Part shown: positions 16,436-24,454 of the stretch, one piece after another | How the letters are laid out: each line of letters opens with the position of its first letter | Position numbering within the stretch: position 1 is the first letter of the stretch | Origin: Pseudomonas sp. URMO17WK12:I11 | GTDB lineage: Bacteria > Pseudomonadota > Gammaproteobacteria > Pseudomonadales > Pseudomonadaceae | Length of the DNA stretch: 64,000 nt | Assembly (NCBI RefSeq): GCF_007677725.1 | Contig: NZ_VEDF01000010.1 | Coordinates: 62,001 to 126,000, forward strand | Direction: 5' to 3' | Translations under genes and position numbers: made by a program | Notes under the pieces: model-generated | Told to the model about the DNA's origin: nothing | What the model saw: the letters and a program-made list of their open reading frames with translations, nothing else | Database searches by the model: none

Positions 16436-16463
16436 AAACGCCGCTCCTTTGAGCGGCGTTTTT
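16436..16463 (+). terminator. Terminator behind obgE
   Basis: AACGCCGCTC pairs with GAGCGGCGTT around the loop CTTT and ends in five T residues. It separates obgE from proB. Confidence 0.9.
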
Positions 16464-16504
16464 GTATCCACGGTATCTATAGATTCGACATAGGTTGGAA
16501 GACG

Positions 16505-17623
16505 ATGCGAAGCAAGGTGACGGGCGCCAAGCGCTGGGTCGTGAAGATTGGCAGTGCCCTGCTGACCGCCGACGGCAAGGGCCTCGACCGCGGCGCCATG
16601 GCCGTATGGGTCGAGCAGATGGTCGCGCTGCGTGAAGCGGGCGTGGAGTTGGTGCTGGTGTCCTCCGGGGCCGTGGCTGCCGGCATGAGCCAGTTGGGCT
16701 GGTCGTCGCGACCGAGTGCGATGAACGAGTTGCAGGCCGCCGCTTCGATTGGCCAGATGCGCCTGGTGCAAGCCTGGGAATCGAGCTTTGGCGAGCATGG
16801 CAAGCACACGGCGCAGATCCTCCTGACCCATGACGACCTGTCCGACCGCAAGCGTTACCTCAACGCCCGCAGCACCTTGCGCACCCTCGTGGACCTGGGC
16901 GTGGTGCCGGTGATCAACGAGAACGACACGGTGGTCACCGACGAGATCCGTTTCGGCGACAACGACACCTTGGCCGCGCTGGTGGCCAACCTGGTGGAAG
17001 CCGACCTGCTGGTGATCCTCACCGACCGCGACGGCATGTTCGACGCCGATCCGCGCAACAACCCTGAAGCCCAACTGATCTACGAAGCCCGCGCCGACGA
17101 TCCGTCGCTGGATGCCGTGGCCGGTGGCACCGGTGGTGCGCTGGGACGTGGCGGCATGCAGACCAAACTGCGTGCGGCGCGCCTGGCGGCCCGTTCCGGT
17201 GCCCACACCATCATCATCGGTGGGCGGATCGAGCGTGTGCTCGATCGGCTGAAGGCCGGTGAGCGCCTGGGGACCTTGCTGTCGCCCGAGCGCGGCATGT
17301 TGGCGGCGCGCAAGCAGTGGCTGGCCGGTCACCTGCAGACCCGCGGCACCCTGGTGCTGGATGCAGGGGCTGTGGAGGCCTTGCGCGGCGCCAACAAGAG
17401 CCTGTTGCCGGTGGGAGTGAAGACCGTGCAGGGCAGCTTCCGGCGTGGCGAGATGGTGGTCTGCGTCGGCCCCGATGGCGCAGAAGTGGCCCGCGGTCTG
17501 GCTAACTACAGCGCGCTGGAAGCGCAAAAGATCATCGGGCAGCCGTCCGATGCCATCGTCAGCACCCTGGGCTACATTGCCGAGCCTGAGCTGGTGCACC
17601 GTGACAATCTGGTGCTGGTATGA
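16505..17623 (+). CDS. proB: Glutamate 5-kinase
   Basis: ProB phosphorylates glutamate in the first step of proline synthesis. The 372-residue protein has an amino-acid kinase domain (VVKIGSALLT, VSSGAVAAGM, NENDTVVTDEI and TDRDGMFDADPR) followed from about residue 280 by a PUA domain (GTLVLDAGAVEAL...). Both are standard for the E. coli-type enzyme of 367 residues. proA is not next to it. The stop codon overlaps the creA start by four bases (ATGA), so the two are translationally coupled. Confidence 0.95.
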   Translation: MRSKVTGAKRWVVKIGSALLTADGKGLDRGAMAVWVEQMVALREAGVELVLVSSGAVAAGMSQLGWSSRPSAMNELQAAASIGQMRLVQAWESSFGEHGKHTAQILLTHDDLSDRKRYLNARSTLRTLVDLGVVPVINENDTVVTDEIRFGDNDTLAALVANLVEADLLVILTDRDGMFDADPRNNPEAQLIYEARADDPSLDAVAGGTGGALGRGGMQTKLRAARLAARSGAHTIIIGGRIERVLDRLKAGERLGTLLSPERGMLAARKQWLAGHLQTRGTLVLDAGAVEALRGANKSLLPVGVKTVQGSFRRGEMVVCVGPDGAEVARGLANYSALEAQKIIGQPSDAIVSTLGYIAEPELVHRDNLVLV

Positions 17624-18081
17624 AACGTCTGAAGCAACTGTTGGCGCTGGCAGTTTTCAGCGTACCGATGCTGGCCGGTGCCGAAGAAATCGGCCAGGTG
17701 TCCACGGTGTTCAAGTTCGTCGGCCCTAACGATCGAATCGTTGTCGAGGCCTTCGATGACCCTAAGGTCGAGGGCGTGACGTGCTATTTGTCGCGGGCCA
17801 AGACGGGTGGCGTGAAGGGCGGCCTGGGCCTGGCCGAAGACCGCGCCGAGGCGTCGATCGCCTGTCGTCAGGTGGGGCCGATCAGCTTCAAGGGCGAGCT
17901 CAAGGATGGCGATGAAGTGTTCAAGGAGCGCACTTCGCTGGTGTTCAAGACCATGCAGGTGGTGCGCTTCCTCGACAAGAAGCGCAATACCCTGGTGTAC
18001 CTGGTCTACAGCGACCGGGTTGTGGAAGGCAGCCCGCAGAATGCGGTGACTGCCATTCCGATTTTGCCTTGGGTGCAGTGA
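17620..18081 (+). CDS. creA: CreA family periplasmic protein
   Basis: The 153-residue protein has a signal peptide (cleavage near AGA/EEIG, residue 21) and the CreA core with GPNDRIVVEAFDDPKV, GVTCYLSRAKTGG and SIACRQVGPI. Two cysteines (in VTCYL and IACRQ) can form a disulfide. CreA is a conserved periplasmic protein of unknown function. It overlaps proB by four bases. The last 20 codons, ending in LPWVQ, lie inside the first unit of a nine-unit tandem repeat, so eight more copies of this tail follow downstream with their own stop codons. Confidence 0.93.
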   Translation: MKRLKQLLALAVFSVPMLAGAEEIGQVSTVFKFVGPNDRIVVEAFDDPKVEGVTCYLSRAKTGGVKGGLGLAEDRAEASIACRQVGPISFKGELKDGDEVFKERTSLVFKTMQVVRFLDKKRNTLVYLVYSDRVVEGSPQNAVTAIPILPWVQ

Positions 18082-19440
18082 TTGTCAGGGAGGCCTGCGG
18101 CCTCCAATCGCGACCTTCGGTCGCTCCTACCGTAGGAGCGACCACAGGTCGCGATGGGCCGCAAAGCGGCCCCCGGGTTGTGGAAGGCAGCCTCCAGAAT
18201 GCGGTGACTGCGATCCTGATTCTGCCGTGGGCGCAGTGATTGGCTGGGAGGCCTGCGGCCTCCAATCGCGACCTCCGGTCGCTCCTACCGTAGGAGCGAC
18301 CATAGGTCGCGATGGGCCGCAAAGCGGCCCCCGGGTTGTGGAAGCCAGCCTGCAGAATGCGGTGACTGCGATCCTGATTCTGCCGTGGGCGCAGTGATTG
18401 CCAGGGAGGCCTGCGGCCTCCAATCGCGACCTTCGGTCGCTCTTACGGTAGGAGCGACCGAAGGTCGCGATGGGGCGCAAAGCGGCCCCCGTGTTGTGGA
18501 AGGCAGCCTTCAGAATGCGGTGACTGCCATTCCGATTCTACCGTGGGCGCAGTGATTGGCAGGGAGGCCTGCGGCCTCCAATCGCGACCTGTGGTCGCTC
18601 CTACGGTAGGAGCGACCACAGGTCGCGATGGGGCGCAAAGCGGCCCCCGTGTTGTCGAAGGCAGCCTGCCGAATGCGTTGACTGCCATTCCGATTTTGCC
18701 TTGGGTGCAGTGATTGTCAGGGAGGCCTGCGGCCTCCAATCGCGACCTTCGGTCGCTCCTACGGTAGGAGCGACCGCAGGTCGCGATGGGGCGCAAAGCG
18801 GCCCCCGGGTTGTCGAAGGCAGCCTGCAGAATGTGGTGACTGCCATTCCGATTTTGCCTTGGGTGCAGTGATTGCCAGGGAGGCCTGCGGCCTCCAATCG
18901 CGACCTTCGGTCGCTCCTACCGTAGGAGCGACCGCAGGTCGCGATGGGGCGCAAAGCGGCCCCCGGGTTGTGGAAGGCAGCCTTCAGAATGCGGTGACTG
19001 CCATTCCGATTTTGCCTTGGGTGCAGTGATTGTCAGGGAGGCCTGCGGCCTCCAATCGCGACCTTCGGTCGCTCCTACCGTAGGAGCGACCACAGGTCGC
19101 GATGGGCTGCAAAGCGGCCCCCGGGTTGTGGAAGGCAGCCTGCCGAATGCGTTGACTGCCATTCCGATTTTGCCTTGGGTGCAGTGATTGTCAGGGAGGC
19201 CTGCGGCCTCCAATCGCGACCTGTGGTCGCTCCTACGGTAGGAGCGACCGCAGGTCGCGATGGGGCGCAAAGCGGCCCCCGGGTTGTGGAAGGCAGCCCG
19301 CAGAATGCGGTGACTGCCATTCCGATTCTGCCGTGGGCGCAGTGATTGTCAGGGAGGCCTGCGGCCTCCAATCGCGACCTTCGGTCGCTCCTACGGTAGG
19401 AGCGACCGAAGGTCGCGATGGGGCGCAAAGCGGCCCCCCG
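18015..19440. repeat. Nine tandem 158-bp units: creA 3' end plus REP-like palindromes
   Basis: The unit boundary CCGGGTTGTGGAAGGC (or a close variant) recurs every 158 bases, at 18015, 18173, 18331 and so on to 19279, giving nine full units with no length change. Each unit holds (a) the last codons of creA with an intact TGA; (b) the small palindrome GGAGGCC-tgc-GGCCTCC; (c) a long hairpin built from ATCGCGACC, a variable triplet, GGTCGCTCCTAC and their inverted copies; and (d) GCCGC-aaa-GCGGC or a variant. The array fills the gap between convergent creA and mksB. The last unit ends four bases before the mksB stop codon. The long minus-strand frames here are artefacts of the repetition. Confidence 0.97.
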
Positions 19441-19444
19441 GTTC

Positions 19445-22276
19445 TCAAACCAACGCTTCGGCCTGATCCTCACGTACGACCGCCTTCACCTCATCCAGAC
19501 GGCTGATGTACTTCCAGTCGTCCTCGTCGATGTAGATGCCATTCGGCCCGCTGCCACCTTCAAGATCGATCGCCACGTGCGCCGATACCTGCGGCTTGAC
19601 GCTCGCCAAGATCGGCACGAAGCCCAACTGCAGGCTGGTCTCCAACAGCGCCGCCTGGTTGCGTTCGTCGATGTCCGCCGCTTCGTCGAGGTAATAGGGC
19701 AGGCGAATCCGCCCGGCCAGGTCGCGGTCCATCAGGTGCAGCAACAGGTACATGTTGGTCAGCGCCTTGATGGTCATGGTCGTGCCGTTGGATGCAGCGC
19801 CGTCGATATCGGCATGAATGACCGGCTGGCTGTTGACCTTGGTGATCTCGAACGCCAGCTCGAACAGGTCCTTGAGGCCCAACTGGTTATGGTTGGCGGC
19901 CACCAGGCGCGCCAGGTATTCCTTGGCCTCTTCGTTCTTGTTGTCCTGCTCGGCGCTCTGGGTCAGGTCGAATACCGACAGGGTTTCGCCTTCTTCGTAC
20001 TGGCCGGCGCTGTGGATAATCTGATCGATGTGCTTGAGCGCTTCCTTGTTCGGCGCCAGCACCACGCGGAAGCTTTCCAGGTTGGACACCTGACGCTTGT
20101 TGATCTCGCGGTTGAACAGCGCCAGCTGATGTTCCAGGCTGTCGTAATCGCTGCGGATATTGCGCAAGGTCCGGGCGATGTCGGTGACGGCAGCGCGGCG
20201 TGCCTTGGCCAGGGTCAGGGCCTCGTCGGTACGGTGCGCGTAGGCGTTGACCAGTAGCTGCAGGCGGCGCTCCATGTCGTCTTCGCTGTCGAACTTGGCC
20301 ACGCCTTTGAGGCGCACCTGGGCATACAGCGCTTCGATCTGGTTGTCGACCCGTTGCAGGGCCTGCCAGCTGTCCTGGTAGTCGTTGAGCAGCGGCAACA
20401 GGTTGTCCATCGAATCGTCCACCGCTTCCATGAACGGCGTGCCGAAGGGCAGGTCGGCCGGCAGCAGCTGGCGACGGCGCAAGGCGTCTTCCAGGGTGCG
20501 CTGCTTGGATTCGAGATCGCCGATCTGCCGGCCAACCAGCTGCAGCTTGGCCGACAGCTGCTGAACACGCTCGGTGAAGGCATCGCTCGAGCGCTTGAGC
20601 TCGTCCTGGGCGGCTTCGAGCTGTGCCAGTTGTTCGAGCTTCTCCGGCTCCTCGGCGCTCAGGGTTTCGCTGCGGCGATAGTCTTCCAGGGCCTTCTGGG
20701 CATCCAGCACTTGCTGATACAGCGCTTCGGTCTGCGCCTTCGAGGCGTTGCGGTCGGCGGCGACCTGCTGCTGGGTCTTGAGCTGCTTGAGCTCTTTCTC
20801 CAGACGTTCCTTCTGATCGCGCAGCGCTGCGCGGTCAGCCAGTGCCTGCAACGCTGGCGGGTCGATGTGGGTAAGGTCGATCGACAGGCCTGGGGCTTCG
20901 AAGCGCTCGCCTTTGAAACCTTCGAGCACGGCTTCCAGGGACTTCACCCAAAGATCGCTGTCGTCCAGCTCAATGCCACGATCGCCCAGCGGCAAGCTGA
21001 ACAGCGCACCGTTGAACAAACGCATCAGGCGGTCGACGTCCTGCTGCGAGAATTCCTCGCGCAAGCGGGCGTAGCTGTTGTTGTCGGCATGGTCGAGCTG
21101 CTGCTTGACCTGCTTGAGGCGTTTTTCCAGGTCGCGCACGCGTTCGTCGAGGTCTTCGGCACTGAACTGGCGTGACTGAGCCAAGGCACCGGCCAGTTCG
21201 TCGTGTGCGTCCTTGGCCGCCAGCAGTTGCTGCTCGAGCATCTTCACGTCGTCGACCAGGGCGAAACGGTGCTTGAGCACCGCCAGCTCGCCCAGCCAGC
21301 GCTGGATGCCGGTGATCTCACGCTCCAGGCGCATCAGCTCCTGGGTGCCGCCGCGCTGGTCGTTCTGCAGGCGGTCCTGCTCGCTGCGCCAGTGCTCGGC
21401 CTGGATCACCAGCTCTTCCTTGCGCGCCATGGCGTATTCCTGCCAGGTGCCCAGCAGGTTGTCGAGCAGCGGCGAGAGGCGATGCAACTTGCCACGCAGG
21501 ATGTCGCGCTGGGCGACACCCCCGGCCAGGGCCTCGACCAGCGGGCCGGCGGCCACCAGGGCGTTGTAGTCCTGTTCCATGCGGCGCACGTCGCGGAAGG
21601 CTTCTTCGCAGGCGGCGATGTAGTCGACGCTGCCTGAGCGCAGGCTGTGCTCGAAGGCATCGAGGAACAGCTGCTTGAGCTTGGCAGCAGTGATCTCGCG
21701 CATGTGCAGCAGGTTGATGAACAGGGCGCGGAAGGTCTTCAGGCTCTGCTCGCTGGTCGAGCGCAGCGGGATCAGCGTCAGGTCCAGCGGGCACGAGGTA
21801 TGACCACCGACCAGCAGCCGACGCAACTCGTCGGGCTTGAGCTCGTAGGCCTTCAGTCCCAGGCGCTCGAGGTTGGTGAACAGCTCCTTCTGACGCAGGC
21901 AGGTGTCATCTTTCTGGTAATGGGCCAAGTCCAGCTCGCCCTTGTAGGCGAAGAACTGATGACCGAAGCCGCCGCCCGGACCGCGCCCGACCACGCCAAT
22001 CACGTGCGGGCCATGGGGCAGGTGCAATTCGCAAAGGATGTACGAGGTGTCGCTGGCGAAGTAGAAGCGGCGCGATTGCTCCAGGCTGTACTTGCCGAAG
22101 CTCATGTCGGACATGCGCGCCAGGATCGGGAACTGCAAGGCGTTGATCGACGCCGACTTACCCAGGTTGTTGGCCCCGTAGACCGACAGCGGATGCTCCA
22201 GTGGGAACAGGCCGAGGCTGTAGCCGGCGGTGTTGAGCAATGCGAAGCGGCGAATGCCGTAGCGTTCCTGGCTCAT
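19445..22276 (-). CDS. mksB: Condensin subunit MksB (SMC-like ATPase)
   Basis: MksB is the SMC-type motor of the MksBEF condensin, which folds and helps segregate the chromosome. The 943-residue protein has an N-terminal Walker A (GANNLGKS, residues 34-41). Long coiled coils follow, rich in Lys, Glu, Leu and Gln (about 280-400 and 480-720). The C-terminal ATPase half has SNGTTMTIKALTNMYLL as signature region and IRLPYYLDEAADID as Walker B. It is the last gene of the mksF-mksE-mksB operon and overlaps mksE by four bases. No MksG/JetD nuclease-like gene follows, so this is the housekeeping form and not a Wadjet defence system. Confidence 0.93.
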   Translation of the reverse strand: MSQERYGIRRFALLNTAGYSLGLFPLEHPLSVYGANNLGKSASINALQFPILARMSDMSFGKYSLEQSRRFYFASDTSYILCELHLPHGPHVIGVVGRGPGGGFGHQFFAYKGELDLAHYQKDDTCLRQKELFTNLERLGLKAYELKPDELRRLLVGGHTSCPLDLTLIPLRSTSEQSLKTFRALFINLLHMREITAAKLKQLFLDAFEHSLRSGSVDYIAACEEAFRDVRRMEQDYNALVAAGPLVEALAGGVAQRDILRGKLHRLSPLLDNLLGTWQEYAMARKEELVIQAEHWRSEQDRLQNDQRGGTQELMRLEREITGIQRWLGELAVLKHRFALVDDVKMLEQQLLAAKDAHDELAGALAQSRQFSAEDLDERVRDLEKRLKQVKQQLDHADNNSYARLREEFSQQDVDRLMRLFNGALFSLPLGDRGIELDDSDLWVKSLEAVLEGFKGERFEAPGLSIDLTHIDPPALQALADRAALRDQKERLEKELKQLKTQQQVAADRNASKAQTEALYQQVLDAQKALEDYRRSETLSAEEPEKLEQLAQLEAAQDELKRSSDAFTERVQQLSAKLQLVGRQIGDLESKQRTLEDALRRRQLLPADLPFGTPFMEAVDDSMDNLLPLLNDYQDSWQALQRVDNQIEALYAQVRLKGVAKFDSEDDMERRLQLLVNAYAHRTDEALTLAKARRAAVTDIARTLRNIRSDYDSLEHQLALFNREINKRQVSNLESFRVVLAPNKEALKHIDQIIHSAGQYEEGETLSVFDLTQSAEQDNKNEEAKEYLARLVAANHNQLGLKDLFELAFEITKVNSQPVIHADIDGAASNGTTMTIKALTNMYLLLHLMDRDLAGRIRLPYYLDEAADIDERNQAALLETSLQLGFVPILASVKPQVSAHVAIDLEGGSGPNGIYIDEDDWKYISRLDEVKAVVREDQAEALV

Positions 22277-22980
22277 GCGTCAATCTCCTGTTGCTCTTCG
22301 CGGATGGCCCGGGCCAGGGCGTCTTCTTCGCTTTCTTCATCGCCGAACGGGGCGAGGTCCAGCGGGTCTTCGGTGTGCTCGAGCGCCTCGGGGCTTTCTT
22401 CCTCGGCCAGCACCGGCGTGGGCAGCGGCAGGTCGCTGTGCAGGCTGGCAGCCAGGTCGCGGTCTTGCTGCACCGACAGGCACACGTCGAGGAAGCGGTG
22501 CATCGGCGGCAGGAACCGGTAGATGCCGCCCTCTTCATGGGCAAAGCCCAGCTGGGTCATGCGCCGCAGGATCTTTTCTTCGAGCTCTTCGACGGTCTGC
22601 ACTTCGGCCTGCAGGAACAGGTCGCGGTACTTGTCCAGCAACGACGGCAGTTCGTCGCGGCCGATGCTGCCGCCGTCGAGCACGGCCATCGGGTCGCGGC
22701 CCTGGTCGGCCAAGTGCTCGACCAGGATGAAGGTGAACAGCGACAGGCGCTGGGCGGTCTTGTTGACCTGCGCGGCGGCCTGTTCGGGGACGAAGTAGTA
22801 GAAGCCGCGGGTGTCGCACACCAGGTCGAAGCCCAAGGCCTTGAACAGGGTGCGGTACTGGTCCTGGAAGTTCGACAGCTGGCTGTACATTTCCGGATCG
22901 CGGCGGCTGACGTGAAAGCCTTTGAACAGCTCGCGGAAGATCGGCGCGAGCTGGGACAGTTCGGAAAGATCAAGATGCAT
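22273..22980 (-). CDS. mksE: Condensin subunit MksE
   Basis: MksE is the winged-helix accessory protein that bridges the kleisin MksF and the ATPase MksB. The 235-residue protein begins MHLDLSELSQLAPIFRELFKG and has the family region YSQLSNFQDQYRTLFKALGF, followed by an acidic, disordered tail (EESEEDALARAIREEQQ). It overlaps the end of mksF by 11 bases and the start of mksB by four, so the three proteins are made in a coupled way. Confidence 0.92.
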   Translation of the reverse strand: MHLDLSELSQLAPIFRELFKGFHVSRRDPEMYSQLSNFQDQYRTLFKALGFDLVCDTRGFYYFVPEQAAAQVNKTAQRLSLFTFILVEHLADQGRDPMAVLDGGSIGRDELPSLLDKYRDLFLQAEVQTVEELEEKILRRMTQLGFAHEEGGIYRFLPPMHRFLDVCLSVQQDRDLAASLHSDLPLPTPVLAEEESPEALEHTEDPLDLAPFGDEESEEDALARAIREEQQEIDA

Positions 22981-24247
22981 TGGCTGGGCTCGCGTGGGGT
23001 TCAGATGGCGTTTCGCGGCTGGACGTCAGGGCGAACGAGCGCAGGCTGACCAGGTGTTCGTGGGTGGCGTACTGGCGCCGCTCAAGACGCTCGCGCTTGA
23101 AACGCTTCTCACGCGACAGGCGCGAGAACCAGTACAGCAGTTCGTCGGTGGCGCCGTCTGGCTCCTGGTCCAGCAGCCAGACCATGAGGTCGGGCAGCGG
23201 CAGGGCGTCTTCGCAGCGCTCGAGCATCTCCTTCACGGTGCGCGGTGCACGCGGCAGCGGGCCTTTATGGGTCTTGTGCGCCTTGGGGAACTTGGCCGGT
23301 TTCGGCTCGAAGCGGGCCAGGGCGTAGACATAGGCCTCGACCTGGCTGGCGCTGCCGAGGAAGGTGCTTTGCGGGCGAGTGAACAGCGGCATGGCGGCCT
23401 GGGGCACGGCGTCGATGCCCTTGCGCCGGATCACCGACAGGGCAAGCGCCGCGCCGCGGGTCACGGCGTTGTGCCGGCGCGCTTCTTCGCGCAGAGGCAG
23501 CAGCAGCTCGCGGGCATGGCGCAGGGTCAACTGGGCGCTGGTCTGCATCTCCAGGATGCGCGCATGGGTGCGCAGCAGCATGTCGTCATCGACCAGGTGG
23601 CCCAGGCGCGCTTGCTCGCCGAGCAGCTTGAGCAGCACCGTCTCGACCTTGCGCACGCCTTGTTCGAAGGCGCCATCGGCATTGACCAGCTGGATCATCG
23701 GCTCGACGTACTCGTCCCAGGTCGCCAGCACCTCGGCATAGCGCTGGCGCAAGGGAATCTGACGGTTGCTGGTCTTGGCCCGTTCGGCCACGGCGACCAG
23801 CGCCTGTTCGTCGTTGTCGAGTTTTTTCAGCACGTCGCGCACGCGCATGTCGAGCAGGCGCAACTGGCGCGCCAGGTCATCGCTGTCGCGGTTGTCGAAA
23901 GCGTCCTGGATATGCCCGGCCAGGCGTTCCAGGTGGCGCAGGTAGGCCTCGATCTCCAGGCACAGGCCCAGCCGGTGCTCGCGCCGCAGGTAGGCGAGAA
24001 AGTCGTGAATCTGGGCATTGAGCTCGAAGCGGTTCGGGCTCTTGGCCACCGGCACCAGGATATCCAGGCGGATCCACACGTCGAGCAGCTGGGTGATGTC
24101 CTGCGGCGTGCTTTCCACTTGCTGGCGAGCCAGTTGCTGGCGCAGTTCCACCAGGCTCAGGGTGCCTTGGTCGAAACGCTCGCACAGCGGCTCGATCAGG
24201 GCCCAGTGTTCGGCTAGGGCGCGCAGGACGCGCTTGGGTTCGATCAT
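22970..24247 (-). CDS. mksF: Condensin subunit MksF (kleisin)
   Basis: MksF is the kleisin that links the heads of the MksB dimer. The 425-residue protein starts MIEPKRVLRALAEHWALIEPL, is largely helical, and has Arg-rich N- and C-terminal helical domains. The C-terminal part (REKRFKRERLERRQYATHEHLVS) fits the winged-helix that contacts the MksB cap. Length is close to that of P. aeruginosa MksF. It is first in the operon, and its promoter lies in the 207-base divergent gap with holD. Confidence 0.92.
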   Translation of the reverse strand: MIEPKRVLRALAEHWALIEPLCERFDQGTLSLVELRQQLARQQVESTPQDITQLLDVWIRLDILVPVAKSPNRFELNAQIHDFLAYLRREHRLGLCLEIEAYLRHLERLAGHIQDAFDNRDSDDLARQLRLLDMRVRDVLKKLDNDEQALVAVAERAKTSNRQIPLRQRYAEVLATWDEYVEPMIQLVNADGAFEQGVRKVETVLLKLLGEQARLGHLVDDDMLLRTHARILEMQTSAQLTLRHARELLLPLREEARRHNAVTRGAALALSVIRRKGIDAVPQAAMPLFTRPQSTFLGSASQVEAYVYALARFEPKPAKFPKAHKTHKGPLPRAPRTVKEMLERCEDALPLPDLMVWLLDQEPDGATDELLYWFSRLSREKRFKRERLERRQYATHEHLVSLRSFALTSSRETPSEPHASPANAS

Positions 24248-24281
24248 TGGCGTCTACTCGTTGCCAAGTAAAAAGGGGGCG

Positions 24282-24315
24282 ATTGTACTGCATCCGGGGG
24301 TGAGGATTTCACCCC
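24282..24315 (-). promoter_or_regulatory. Candidate mksFEB promoter with overlapping inverted repeat
   Basis: On the minus strand a good -10 box, TACAAT, lies at 24282-24287. GGGGTGA (24297-24303) and TCACCCC (24309-24315) form a 7-bp inverted repeat with a 5-base spacer where the -35 region should be. Such a site could bind a repressor, but the binding protein is not known. Confidence 0.5.
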
Positions 24316-24454
24316 TTGGTCTGTAATGAGGCATAACCCTGGCCGAAGTAGGGGTTTCACCGGTGTCGCCGGTAAATTTCCGCCGACCCGTTGCAGCACT
24401 GCCCGGCCAACAACGGTAGAATGTGCGTCGTTTGCAAACCCCGGACACCCCACC

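Noticed and set aside
18015..19440. CRISPR-like array
   Set aside because: Units of 158 bp have no short repeat/unique spacer structure and no cas genes are near. The units are alike over their full length.
18127..19473. Several 117-132-residue minus-strand frames with similar sequence (MRPIATCGRSY...)
   Set aside because: They arise from the 158-bp tandem repeat being open in one frame. They differ by the repeat period, have no ribosome sites and read through palindromes.
19445..24247. MksBEF as a Wadjet plasmid-defence system
   Set aside because: No JetD/MksG gene follows mksB; the next features are the repeat array and creA. The gene set equals the housekeeping MksBEF condensin.
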